The notes under the pieces: generated by a model
Database searches by the model: none
The model's input: the letters and a program-made list of their open reading frames with translations, nothing else
What the model was told of the DNA's origin: nothing
Shown here: positions 1-5,878 of the stretch, piece by piece
Layout of the letters: each line of letters begins with the position of its first letter
Position numbering within the stretch: the stretch's first letter is position 1
Assembly (NCBI GenBank): GCA_964450645.1
Contig: CAYVEB010000043.1
Coordinates: 1 to 9,346, forward strand
Direction: 5' to 3'
Origin: JAKSPM01 sp964450645
GTDB lineage: Bacteria > Bacillota > Clostridia > Oscillospirales > Oscillospiraceae
DNA length: 9,346 nucleotides
Program-made: the position numbers and the translations under genes

Positions 1-60
<60 letters not shown>

Positions 61-73
61 AATTAGCTTATTC

Positions 74-101
74 ATTATAACATGAAACCGCTGTTTGTCA
101 A
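74..101 (-). promoter_or_regulatory. Consensus sigma-A promoter of the tRNA-Thr gene
   Basis: On the minus strand a perfect TTGACA (-35, 96-101) is followed by a 16-bp spacer and a perfect TATAAT (-10, 74-79). The predicted start lies about 7 bp downstream, only about 6 bases before the first tRNA base at 60. Both hexamers match consensus exactly, which fits strong constitutive stable-RNA expression. Confidence 0.85.
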
Positions 102-115
102 GAACTTTTTTGCAG

Positions 116-180
116 AAAAACGATTTCCGTCCTTTGACGGCGGCCGCCGGTCCTCCGCGCGCTGTGCAAAACCGGCGGCC
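116..180 (-). terminator. Hairpin region behind spoIIID, probable terminator
   Basis: Downstream of spoIIID on the minus strand lie two hairpins. The first is a perfect 10-bp GC-rich inverted repeat (GGCCGCCGGT at 142-151 with ACCGGCGGCC at 171-180, 19-nt loop). The second is a 5-bp CCGTC/GACGG stem with a 4-nt loop (127-140). Six bases after the second stem comes a run of five T's in the transcript (complement of 116-120). The U-run is slightly detached from the stem, so this is a plausible but not textbook intrinsic terminator. It separates spoIIID from the tRNA promoter. Confidence 0.45.
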
Positions 181-189
181 CTATGCACT

Positions 190-441
190 TCACCGCTCGC
201 CGCGGTATTTTCTGCGGGTGGCCATTCCACCACGGATGTGCCGTTCGGCCTTGTTCTGCTCCATGACCGACTTCACTTGTAAATACAGCGGTTTGTTAAA
301 ATGGATCAAACGCTCCGATAGATCCTTATGTACCGTGGATTTGGAAATCCCAAACCGCTTCGCTGCCGCACGGACGGTGGTGCGGTTTTCAATGATGTAC
401 ACAGCCAGCTCACAGGCCCGTTGTTCGATGTTGTCTCTCAT
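190..441 (-). CDS. spoIIID: Sporulation transcriptional regulator SpoIIID
   Basis: The 83-residue product matches SpoIIID, the small DNA-binding protein that adjusts the sigma-E regulon in the mother cell during sporulation and helps activate sigK. A helix-turn-helix spans roughly residues 22-42 and contains the segment FGISKSTVHKDLSERL, which is the family hallmark. A basic C-terminal part follows with RHIRGG and a Lys/Arg-rich end, known in the Bacillus protein as a second DNA-contacting region. Length is close to the family norm (about 80-93 residues). The start is fixed by a GGGAGGTG ribosome binding site just upstream of the ATG. The gene stands alone, with a sigma-E-like promoter at 504-532 and hairpins downstream before tRNA-Thr. 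Its presence implies an endospore-forming host. Confidence 0.95.
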   Translation of the reverse strand: MRDNIEQRACELAVYIIENRTTVRAAAKRFGISKSTVHKDLSERLIHFNKPLYLQVKSVMEQNKAERHIRGGMATRRKYRGER

Positions 442-503
442 GTGACACCTCCCAAGCTGTGTATCGCGCGGCGGGATCGCGCCATCTGCTCCCGCCTCAA
501 CTA

Positions 504-532
504 ACGATATGTTCGAAAATTGCCGGATATGC
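504..532 (-). promoter_or_regulatory. Candidate sigma-E promoter of spoIIID
   Basis: On the minus strand GCATATC (526-532) and CATATCGT (504-511) are separated by 14 bp. The known sigma-E consensus has an ATA-containing -35 and a CATAnnnT-type -10 about 14 bp apart, so the match is good though not perfect at the -10 core. spoIIID is transcribed by sigma-E in Bacillus, which supports the call. The predicted transcript would start near 497, leaving a leader of about 56 nt before the spoIIID ATG at 441. Confidence 0.5.
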
Positions 533-554
533 CCTCGCTCCGCCCGAAAAACCT

Positions 555-583
555 TTGACGAACGGTCCGACAGGTGGTATAAT
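555..583 (+). promoter_or_regulatory. Sigma-A promoter of the flavoprotein gene
   Basis: TTGACG (555-560), a 17-bp spacer and a perfect TATAAT (578-583) form a near-consensus vegetative promoter. The start would fall near 590, giving a leader of about 87 nt before the ATG at 677. It diverges from the candidate sigma-E promoter at 504-532, with only about 22 bp between the two -35 regions. Confidence 0.8.
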
Positions 584-638
584 GTTCCGGGGAGTGCCCA
601 AGCCGCTTTCCTTCGACCGTATGGCGTTTAAAATTTTC

Positions 639-657
639 CCGGCCCCGCCGCGGCCGG
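639..657 (+). promoter_or_regulatory. GC-rich hairpin just upstream of the flavoprotein ribosome binding site
   Basis: CCGGCC (639-644) and GGCCGG (652-657) form a perfect 6-bp GC stem with a 7-nt loop. It ends six bases before the GGAGGA ribosome binding site (663-668). It could stabilise the mRNA or affect translation initiation. No known riboswitch or leader family is recognised, and in GC-rich DNA a stem this short can arise by chance. Confidence 0.3.
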
Positions 658-676
658 AATATGGAGGAATCATTAC

Positions 677-1285
677 ATGAAACGGATCGTTTTGCTCAAT
701 GGCAGTCCGCACAAAAACGGCAACACCGCGCTCGCCCTGGGCGAGGTGGCCAAGCAGCTGGAAAAACACGGCGTGCAGACAGAGCTGTTCTGGATCGGCA
801 ACGGCGCGGTACGCGGGTGCATCGCGTGCGGCGGATGCGCAAAAACCGGCAAGTGCGTGTTTGAAGACGAGGTCAACCGCGTAGCCGAGGCGGTGCGGGA
901 CGCCGAGGGCCTGGTCGTGGGAAGCCCGGTGTACTTCGGCGGGCCGAACGGCAGCGTCTGCTCGTTCCTGGACAGGCTTTTCTATTCCGCCAGCGGAGAT
1001 TTCGACGGAAAACTGGGCGCGGCAGTGGCGGTATGCCGCCGGGGCGGCGCCAGCGCCACGTTCGACCGGCTGAATAAGTATTTTACTATCAGCAACATGC
1101 CCGTCGTGCCCTCGCAGTATTGGAACAGCGTCCACGGACGGACGCCCGGCGAGGCCGCGCGGGACGCCGAGGGCCTGCAGACCATGCGCACCCTGGCCGA
1201 CAACATCGCCTGGCTTCTGAACGCCCTGGAAAACCGTCCCCATCCGGAGCGCGAACCGGCCGTAAAGACGCATTTTATTCGATAA
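677..1285 (+). CDS. Flavodoxin-fold NAD(P)H-dependent oxidoreductase / iron-sulfur flavoprotein
   Basis: This 202-residue cytosolic protein belongs to the NADPH-dependent FMN reductase / iron-sulfur flavoprotein superfamily. The N-terminal strand and FMN phosphate loop read KRIVLLNGSPHKNGNT (residues 2-17). A second flavin-contacting segment, VVGSPVYFGGPNG, lies near residue 80. A compact cysteine cluster, C48-x2-C51-x2-C54-x5-C60, fits the CX2CX2CX4-7C pattern of iron-sulfur flavoproteins that bind a [4Fe-4S] cluster, so an electron-transfer role is likely. Substrate and partner cannot be read from sequence. The start is set by GGAGGA at 663-668, eight bases before the ATG. It has its own strong promoter and a leader hairpin. 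No clear terminator separates it from pta, so partial read-through is possible. Confidence 0.85.
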   Translation: MKRIVLLNGSPHKNGNTALALGEVAKQLEKHGVQTELFWIGNGAVRGCIACGGCAKTGKCVFEDEVNRVAEAVRDAEGLVVGSPVYFGGPNGSVCSFLDRLFYSASGDFDGKLGAAVAVCRRGGASATFDRLNKYFTISNMPVVPSQYWNSVHGRTPGEAARDAEGLQTMRTLADNIAWLLNALENRPHPEREPAVKTHFIR

Positions 1286-1318
1286 AATCAATTTCCGCTT
1301 AAATTCTTTCAAAAAAAG

Positions 1319-1347
1319 TTGTAACGGCTGGGAAAATATAGTATAAT
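1319..1347 (+). promoter_or_regulatory. Sigma-A promoter of the pta operon
   Basis: TTGTAA (1319-1324), a 17-bp spacer and a perfect TATAAT (1342-1347) precede pta. The predicted start near 1354 leaves a leader of about 45 nt. The surrounding DNA is AT-rich compared with the neighbouring genes, as expected for a promoter. Confidence 0.75.
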
Positions 1348-1398
1348 CAAGGTGGACGCTGGTTTTTTCACATAAATCACAACAAAGGAGAGCGGATA

Positions 1399-2412
1399 AT
1401 GTTTACGAAATTGATCGATGCCCTGAAATCCACGCGCCGCACCATCGTGTTTACCGAGGGCACGGACGCGCGTATTCTGGAGGCCGCGTCGCGTCTGCTG
1501 AAGGAAGATCTCATGGACGTCCTTTTAATCGGCAACCCCGAACAGGTGGCCCGTGCCGCCAGGGACGGCGGCTTTGACGTCGCGCGCGCGACTCTCGTCG
1601 ACCCCGCCAACTATCCCGAAATGGACGAGATGGTCATCACCATGGCGGCCCTGCGCAAGGGCAAGATGACCGAGGAGGAGTGCCGCGCGGCGCTTGCCAG
1701 GGGCAACTACTTCGGCACCATGCTGGTCAAGATGGGCAAGGCGGACGCGCTGCTGGGCGGCGCAACCTATTCCACGGCAGACACCGTCCGTCCGGCGCTG
1801 CAGCTGATCAAAACCCGCAAGGACGCACACCTGGTGTCGTCATGCTTCATCCTGTACCGCGAGGGCAGGGACGGCGCCGAGAAGCTCTGCATGGGCGACT
1901 GCGCCATCAACATCTCTTATGAGGACAGCGTGGACAAGGTCACCGGCGAGGTGACGCTGTCCGCCGCACAAAAGCTGGCGGAGGTCGCTGTCGAGTCCGC
2001 GCGGACCGCGGAATTCTTCGGCATCGAGCCAAAGGTCGCGATGCTCAGCTTCTCGACCAAAGGTTCCGGGAAAGGCGGCACGGTCGACCTCTCGCGGGAC
2101 GCCACGGCGGCCGCCAAGGCCATGGCGCCGGAGCTTGCCATCGACGGCGAGATGCAGTTCGACGCCGCCGTGTCCCCGGTAGTGGGGCAGCTGAAATTCC
2201 CCGGCTCCCAGGTCGCCGGTCATGCCAACACCTTTATTTTCCCCTGCATCGAGGCAGGCAACATCGGCTATAAGATTGCCCAGCGACTGGGCGGATTCGA
2301 AGCCTATGGTCCTATCCTCCAGGGGCTGAACGCCCCCATCAACGATTTGTCGCGCGGCTGCAACGCCGACGAGGTTTATAAAATGGCCATCATTACCGCC
2401 GGTATGGCGTAA
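1399..2412 (+). CDS. pta: Phosphate acetyltransferase (phosphotransacetylase)
   Basis: Pta converts acetyl-CoA and phosphate to acetyl phosphate and CoA. With acetate kinase this yields ATP and acetate by substrate-level phosphorylation in the cytosol. The 337-residue length fits the short, single-domain clostridial/archaeal type without the extra N-terminal domains of the enterobacterial enzyme. Recognisable family segments are FTEGTDARIL (18-27), MLSFSTKGS (215-223), DGEMQFDAA (249-257), a C-terminal core FPCIEAGNIGYKIAQRLGG (281-299), GPILQGL (304-310) and NDLSRG (315-320), which form the acetyl-CoA site region. The start is supported by a GGAG ribosome binding site eight bases before the ATG. 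Acetate kinase is not in the window; a small acidic-tailed protein follows 21 bp later in the same operon. Confidence 0.95.
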   Translation: MFTKLIDALKSTRRTIVFTEGTDARILEAASRLLKEDLMDVLLIGNPEQVARAARDGGFDVARATLVDPANYPEMDEMVITMAALRKGKMTEEECRAALARGNYFGTMLVKMGKADALLGGATYSTADTVRPALQLIKTRKDAHLVSSCFILYREGRDGAEKLCMGDCAINISYEDSVDKVTGEVTLSAAQKLAEVAVESARTAEFFGIEPKVAMLSFSTKGSGKGGTVDLSRDATAAAKAMAPELAIDGEMQFDAAVSPVVGQLKFPGSQVAGHANTFIFPCIEAGNIGYKIAQRLGGFEAYGPILQGLNAPINDLSRGCNADEVYKMAIITAGMA

Positions 2413-2433
2413 AAACAGAAAGGAAGAAATACA

Positions 2434-2895
2434 ATGAAAAAAGCATGGAAATACATCGCGCTGGGCAGCGCCCTGACATCCCTGGTTCCCTACCGCGTCA
2501 AGCGCGAGGAAGACGGCACGCTGGTTGTTCGTTCTCTGGCGCTGGAGATCCGCAGAAAGTTCGCGGACGACGGCAAGCAGCTTGTAGAAGTGAACATACT
2601 GCCCGTGATTAAGGAAAAGCTGAGCCGCAAGCGCGACGACGGCTGCACGGACGACGTGGCCGAGGGCGAGAGCGTGCTGATCATCGATGAGACAGCCGAG
2701 GAGACGCCCGTGAAGGAAGCGCCGGAAACAGCCGCCGAGGAAACCGCCAAGGACTCCACGGAAGCGGACGCCGAAAAAGCGGAAGAAGCCGCCGAAGAAA
2801 CACCCACTGAAGAACCCGCGGAAGAAACACCCGTCGAAGAAACACCCGCCGAAGAAACACCCGCCGAAGAACCCACGGAGACGGCAGCCGAATAA
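2434..2895 (+). CDS. Small hypothetical protein with Glu/Pro/Thr-repeat tail
   Basis: I do not recognise a named family for this 153-residue protein. The N-terminus (KKAWKYIALGSALTSLVPYR, 2-21) is basic then moderately hydrophobic and could be a weak membrane-associating segment; a cleavable signal peptide is not evident. Residues 28-60 look like a small folded part rich in beta-type segments (TLVVRSLALEIRRKF, VEVNILPVI). From about residue 86 the protein is almost entirely Glu, Ala, Thr and Pro, with EETPxE-type repeats at 121-149; this tail is strongly acidic and surely disordered. An AAAGGAAG ribosome binding site precedes the ATG. It lies 21 bp behind pta with no terminator between, so it is co-transcribed. 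A strong terminator follows it. A functional link to Pta is not established. Confidence 0.75.
   Translation: MKKAWKYIALGSALTSLVPYRVKREEDGTLVVRSLALEIRRKFADDGKQLVEVNILPVIKEKLSRKRDDGCTDDVAEGESVLIIDETAEETPVKEAPETAAEETAKDSTEADAEKAEEAAEETPTEEPAEETPVEETPAEETPAEEPTETAAE
2794..2877 (+). repeat. Tandem 15/12-bp repeats encoding EETPxE motifs
   Basis: Within the preceding gene, 15-bp units of the form GAAGAAACACCCnnn start at 2794, 2821, 2836 and 2851, interleaved with 12-bp GAAGAACCCnnG units at 2809 and 2866. The copies at 2836 and 2851 are identical. All units keep frame, so copy-number changes by slippage would lengthen or shorten the acidic tail without disrupting the gene. Confidence 0.85.
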
Positions 2896-2902
2896 ATACG
2901 CC

Positions 2903-2941
2903 GCCCCATAGGAAGCGCCTTGCTCCCTGTGGGGCATTTTT
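2903..2941 (+). terminator. Intrinsic terminator of the pta operon
   Basis: GCCCCATAGG (2903-2912) pairs with CCTGTGGGGC (2926-2935) as a 10-bp stem with one G-U pair and a 13-nt loop. A run of five T's follows at 2937-2941 after a single A. It begins eight bases after the stop codon of the small acidic-tailed gene, a standard Rho-independent terminator position. Confidence 0.9.
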
Positions 2942-2965
2942 GCTATGCAAAAACATAGCAAAAAT
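2936..2965. repeat. Perfect 12-bp inverted repeat
   Basis: ATTTTTGCTATG (2936-2947) and its exact reverse complement (2954-2965) flank a six-base CAAAAA loop. The left arm shares its T-run with the pta-operon terminator, and the right arm shares its A-run with the minus-facing hairpin at 2968-2990. It could form an alternative hairpin, or simply reflect two opposing terminators whose U-tracts overlap. Confidence 0.8.
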
Positions 2966-2990
2966 AGCCGTGCCGTCTGCGACGGCACGG
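2961..2990 (-). terminator. Minus-strand-facing intrinsic terminator
   Basis: CCGTGCCGTC (2968-2977) and GACGGCACGG (2981-2990) form a perfect 10-bp GC-rich stem with a 3-nt loop. Read on the minus strand it is followed by CTATTTTTGC, giving the U-run of an intrinsic terminator; on the plus strand no T-run follows. No minus-strand gene is seen upstream, so it would stop antisense transcription heading into the pta operon or end an unannotated RNA. Confidence 0.6.
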
Positions 2991-3154
2991 CCTCAGACTG
3001 CCAAAAAATCCTCGCAGAGTTTGCGCCCGCAGGCAAAAAAAGCGTTTCAATTTCTTTGCGGCGGTGGCCTAGCTCCGCACACCCACCGCGGTAGATGTGT
3101 ACGTCACGAAAATACATTACAGGTGGCAATCGCGCGCGTCAGTCGTCCTTAACC

Positions 3155-3186
3155 AACAGCAAGCCCAGCGAAGCGGGCTTGCTGTT
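3155..3186. repeat. Perfect 12-bp inverted repeat with 8-nt loop
   Basis: AACAGCAAGCCC (3155-3166) and GGGCTTGCTGTT (3175-3186) are exact reverse complements around AGCGAAGC, which may itself add two base pairs around a GAA turn. No T-run follows on either strand, so this is not an obvious terminator. It may be a structured RNA element, a protein-binding palindrome or part of a dispersed repeat. Confidence 0.85.
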
Positions 3187-3259
3187 AAAGGCAAGACATC
3201 AGACGCGCTACAGCGCATTTTCATTCATCGCGGTGCGACGCCAGCGTATAGAGTTTTAT

Positions 3260-3289
3260 AAAAAAGCGGCGGCGTCAACGGACGCCGCC
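3260..3289 (-). terminator. Strong minus-strand intrinsic terminator with no assigned gene
   Basis: GGCGGCGTC (3268-3276) and GACGCCGCC (3281-3289) form a perfect 9-bp GC stem with a tetraloop. On the minus strand the stem is followed by GC and six U's (complement of 3260-3265), a textbook Rho-independent terminator. On the plus strand it lacks a T-run. The next annotated minus-strand gene upstream lies more than 5 kb away at 8579-8917 with its own terminator, so this one must serve something local. Confidence 0.7.
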
Positions 3290-3294
3290 AAGTC

Positions 3295-3310
3295 GCGCGC
3301 CGTGGCGCGC
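3295..3310. repeat. Short GC hairpin next to the minus terminator
   Basis: GCGCGCC (3295-3301) and GGCGCGC (3304-3310) are complementary and can form a stem of six or seven pairs. In a minus-strand transcript this hairpin would sit five bases before the terminator stem (3268-3289), so the two would stack as consecutive helices at the 3' end of any such RNA. Confidence 0.6.
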
Positions 3311-3408
3311 ACAAGCTCTCTCTATCTGCCAATAGGATGCCCCGTCCCTTTGCCCAAAATTCCCGCATTTTCCACAAGAATTTGCGCGATTTCGATATAG
3401 AATTAGCG

Positions 3409-3439
3409 ATTATGCCAAATTTAAAAAGAAAAATATCAA
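3409..3439 (-). promoter_or_regulatory. Weak candidate promoter for a leftward transcript
   Basis: On the minus strand TTGATA (3434-3439) and CATAAT (3409-3414) resemble sigma-A hexamers, each with one or two mismatches, but the spacer is 19 bp rather than 17. The AT-rich surroundings raise the chance of coincidental matches. Confidence 0.22.
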
Positions 3440-3489
3440 GTCGTTGTCTTATAACGCGTCAAATTTCCAAAAAATTTTCCGCCTGGCCG

Positions 3490-3518
3490 TAGACTTTTTG
3501 TACGGATTGTAGTATATT
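3490..3518 (+). promoter_or_regulatory. Sigma-A promoter of the rnf operon
   Basis: TAGACT (3490-3495), a 17-bp spacer and TATATT (3513-3518) form a plausible vegetative promoter. Transcription would start near 3525, about 35 nt before the rnfC start codon. The short leader leaves little room for a riboswitch. Confidence 0.6.
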
Positions 3519-3559
3519 TGTGTTATCTGAAACTATCCTTTCAACAGAGGTGATCCAGC

Positions 3560-4861
3560 GTGGCACGACCTTTCTTCGGCGGTGTGCATCCCGATGGCAT
3601 GAAGCAGCTCTCCCGCGACGCGGCAATCGTGGAATTCCCCGCCCCCAAAACGGTGACAATTCCCATGTCGCAGCACATTGGCGCGCCCTGTAAGCCGCTG
3701 GTCAAGGTGGGTGATCATGTGGACATCGGCCAAAAGATCGGCGACAACTCCGGTCTGTGCGTCCCGGTACACGCTTCCGTGTCCGGCACGGTCAAGGCCG
3801 TCAAGCCTTGCGCCCATTCCAACGGCACCATGGTTTTGTCGGTGGTCATTGAAAACGACTATGAAAACACCTACGCGCCGGAGGTCGCGCCCCGGGAGGG
3901 CGCGAACGATCTGTCGCCCCAGGAGCTGATGGACATCATCCACGAGGCGGGAATCGCGGGGATGGGCGGCGCGGCCTTCCCTACCCATGTAAAGCTCTCC
4001 TCCGGCATCGGCAAGGTGGACACGATCATCGTCAACGGCGCCGAGTGCGAGCCGTACATAACCGCAGACGAGCGTCTGCTGCGCCAGTCTCCGGAGCGCG
4101 TGGTGGGCGGCGCGCGGATCATCATGAAGATCCTGGGCCTGGACAGGGCCTATATCGGCCTGGAGGCCAACAAGCCCGAAGCGGCACAGGCGCTGCAAAA
4201 ATTTACCGCCAAGGGCGACATCCTCGTGCGCCAGCTGCGGGTGCGCTATCCGCAGGGCGCTGAAAAGCAGCTCATCCAGGCGATAACCGGCCGTCAGGTG
4301 CCTCCGGGCAAGCTGCCGGCGGACGTAGGCTGCGCGGTGTTCAACGCCGCCACCTGCGCCGCGATCAGCGACGCGGTGTATGAGGGCCTGCCCCTTGTGC
4401 GCCGGGTGGTGACGGTGAGCGGGCGGGCCGTGATGAAGCCGTCGAACTTTTTGGTTCCCATCGGCACCAGCTTCACGGATCTGATCGACGCCGTGGGAAT
4501 GCGGGAAAATCCCTATAAAGTGCTCTCAGGCGGCCCGATGATGGGCTTTGCCCAGTTCGACCTGTCGGTTCCGGTGATCAAGGGCAGCAACGCCATTACC
4601 GTGTTCGGCCAGGCGGACAACGTGGAGGTGGCCAACCCCCACTGTATCCGCTGCGGCAGGTGCCTGACGGTCTGCCCGATGCACCTGATGCCGGTCTTCC
4701 TGTACCGCGCCGAGCGGCAGAACGATCTGGAAACACTGAACAATTTGCATATGACGGACTGCATCGAGTGCGGCTGCTGCGCGTTCGGCTGCCCGGCGAA
4801 GATCCCGCTGGTGCAGAGTTTCCGCGCGGCGAAGCAAAAGCTGCGGGACGCAAAACAGTAG
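3560..4861 (+). CDS. rnfC: Rnf complex subunit RnfC (NADH-interacting flavo-iron-sulfur protein)
   Basis: RnfC is the peripheral subunit of the ferredoxin:NAD+ oxidoreductase, where electrons meet the nicotinamide pool. The 433-residue protein begins with FFGGVHP, the usual RnfC N-terminus. It has a biotinyl-like N-terminal part, a glycine-rich nucleotide/FMN segment GIAGMGGAAFPTHVK (131-145), GAECEPYITADERLL (160-174) and a SLBB-type region. Two C-terminal [4Fe-4S] motifs follow: C362-x2-C365-x2-C368-x3-C372 and C401-x2-C404-x2-C407-x3-C411. The start is GTG, chosen because AGAGGTGAT lies just upstream and the family N-terminus begins there. It lacks the long Ala/Lys-rich C-terminal extension seen in proteobacterial RnfC. 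It is first in the operon, with rnfD 15 bp downstream. Confidence 0.96.
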   Translation: MARPFFGGVHPDGMKQLSRDAAIVEFPAPKTVTIPMSQHIGAPCKPLVKVGDHVDIGQKIGDNSGLCVPVHASVSGTVKAVKPCAHSNGTMVLSVVIENDYENTYAPEVAPREGANDLSPQELMDIIHEAGIAGMGGAAFPTHVKLSSGIGKVDTIIVNGAECEPYITADERLLRQSPERVVGGARIIMKILGLDRAYIGLEANKPEAAQALQKFTAKGDILVRQLRVRYPQGAEKQLIQAITGRQVPPGKLPADVGCAVFNAATCAAISDAVYEGLPLVRRVVTVSGRAVMKPSNFLVPIGTSFTDLIDAVGMRENPYKVLSGGPMMGFAQFDLSVPVIKGSNAITVFGQADNVEVANPHCIRCGRCLTVCPMHLMPVFLYRAERQNDLETLNNLHMTDCIECGCCAFGCPAKIPLVQSFRAAKQKLRDAKQ

Positions 4862-4876
4862 AGGAGGCGGGACGGG

Positions 4877-5878
4877 ATGCCCAGTATGAAATATTTTTAT
4901 GAATTGACCATCTCCTCCTCGCCCCATGTGCGAGCGGCGGACTCCACACGCTCTTTGATGCGCGATGTGTGCATTGCACTGATCCCGGCACTGGCGGGCG
5001 GCGTGATCTACTTTGGCCCGCGGGCGCTGACGCTGACACTGGTGTCGGTGGCAGCGTGCGTGTTCTTCGAGTGGGCCTACCGGAGGGTCATGAAACTCGA
5101 CTGCACCATCGGCGACTGCTCGGCGGCGGTAACGGGCATGTTGATCGCGCTGGTCTGCCCGGTGACGGTGCCGTATTGGATGGTGATCCTTGGCGACGCG
5201 TTTGCCATTTTAATTGTCAAGCAACTCTTTGGCGGCATCGGCCAGAACATCGTCAACCCCGCGCTGGCGGCAAGAGCCTTGATGCTGGTGTCCTGGCCGG
5301 TCGCGATGACCACCTGGGTGCCGCCCGGAACGAAGGTTGGCCTGCTGTCCGCGGCGGACGCCGTCACGGGCGCGACGCCGCTGGCAACGATGAAGGCCGG
5401 CACCCTGGAGGGGATCGACCTGCTGCACCTGTTCACGGGCAACATTGGCGGCTGCATCGGCGAGGTCTCGGCGGGACTGCTGCTGCTCGGCGGCGCGTAC
5501 TTGCTGATCCGCCGGGTGATCACGCCCAGAATTCCGCTGTCCTTTTTGCTGACGGTGGCGGTGCTGTCATTCGCATTCCCCCGCGGCGGAAGCGATTTGA
5601 ACTACCGCGTCAGCTGGATGGCAGCGCAGCTGTTCTCCGGCGGCGTGATGTTGGGCGCGCTGTTCATGGCGACGGATTACACCACGTCTCCTGTGACCGG
5701 CTGGGGCCAGATCCTCTTCGGCTGCGGCTGCGGATTGCTGACCATTGCGATCCGCTACTTCGGCTCGTATCCCGAAGGCGTCTCCTTTGCCATTTTGATT
5801 ATGAACGTGTGCGTCGGCATGCTCGACCGGGTGGGCCGCCCCCACCGGTTCGGCGCGTCGGGAAAGGAGGCCAAATGA
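4877..5878 (+). CDS. rnfD: Rnf complex membrane subunit RnfD (covalent FMN)
   Basis: RnfD is a polytopic membrane subunit of the ion-translocating Rnf complex, related to NqrB. The 333-residue protein has multiple hydrophobic segments (for example near 33-47, 52-66, 85-113, 197-211, 220-234, 255-266, 276-292 and 303-316). The motif D161-A-V-T-G-A-T167 matches the flavin-transferase recognition pattern Dxx(S/T)GAT exactly, so Thr167 is the predicted site of covalent FMN. GQNIVNPAL (122-130) and ATDYTTSP (265-272) are also typical of the family. GGAGG at 4863-4867 sets the start at 4877; the alternative ATG at 4886 lacks such spacing. The stop overlaps the rnfG start by four bases (ATGA). Confidence 0.96.
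   Translation: MPSMKYFYELTISSSPHVRAADSTRSLMRDVCIALIPALAGGVIYFGPRALTLTLVSVAACVFFEWAYRRVMKLDCTIGDCSAAVTGMLIALVCPVTVPYWMVILGDAFAILIVKQLFGGIGQNIVNPALAARALMLVSWPVAMTTWVPPGTKVGLLSAADAVTGATPLATMKAGTLEGIDLLHLFTGNIGGCIGEVSAGLLLLGGAYLLIRRVITPRIPLSFLLTVAVLSFAFPRGGSDLNYRVSWMAAQLFSGGVMLGALFMATDYTTSPVTGWGQILFGCGCGLLTIAIRYFGSYPEGVSFAILIMNVCVGMLDRVGRPHRFGASGKEAK

Larger units (their letters stand above)
3260..3402 (-). ncRNA. Candidate small RNA transcribed leftwards
   Basis: A strong minus-strand terminator (3260-3289) and a preceding stem (3295-3310) imply a transcript end here. A weak promoter-like pair lies upstream on the same strand: TTGATA (3434-3439) and CATAAT (3409-3414), with a long 19-bp spacer. 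A start near 3402 would give an RNA of about 140 nt without a credible reading frame. No known RNA family is recognised. The promoter is the weak part of the argument; the terminator is solid. Confidence 0.25.
2896..3559. other. Gene-poor intergenic region rich in inverted repeats
   Basis: About 660 bp between the pta operon and rnfC hold no coding frame with a credible ribosome binding site. The region contains at least six hairpin-forming repeats: 2903-2935, 2936-2965, 2968-2990, 3155-3186, 3268-3289 and 3295-3310. A weaker one is 3061-3067 with 3083-3089. Two of them are terminators facing the minus strand. The stretch 3320-3540 is AT-richer and contains the rnf promoter. No rRNA, tmRNA, RNase P or tRNA signature was found here. 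Confidence 0.7.

Noticed and set aside
497..1312. Minus-strand frame of 271 codons over the flavoprotein gene
   Set aside because: No family resemblance; the plus-strand flavoprotein has clear motifs, promoter and ribosome binding site.
1840..3129. Long open frame on the minus strand across pta and the acidic-tailed gene
   Set aside because: It is antisense to a clear pta and to the repeat tail; its low-complexity Gly/Phe/Cys stretch is the shadow of the EETPxE repeats, and it runs through two terminator hairpins.
2936..3310. Insertion sequence or transposon ends
   Set aside because: The inverted repeats are local hairpins, not paired termini around a transposase, and no target-site duplication was found.
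3095..3400. Plus-strand frame of 101 codons in the intergenic region
   Set aside because: No ribosome binding site before its ATG, it crosses three strong inverted repeats, and the translation resembles no known domain.
3525..3559. Riboswitch controlling the rnf operon
   Set aside because: The predicted leader is only about 35 nt, too short for known riboswitch classes, and no aptamer motif is seen.
4969..5874. Upstream extension of the rnfG frame through rnfD
   Set aside because: It lies in an alternative frame of rnfD; RnfG begins at the ATG at 5875 with a strong ribosome binding site and the family N-terminal helix.
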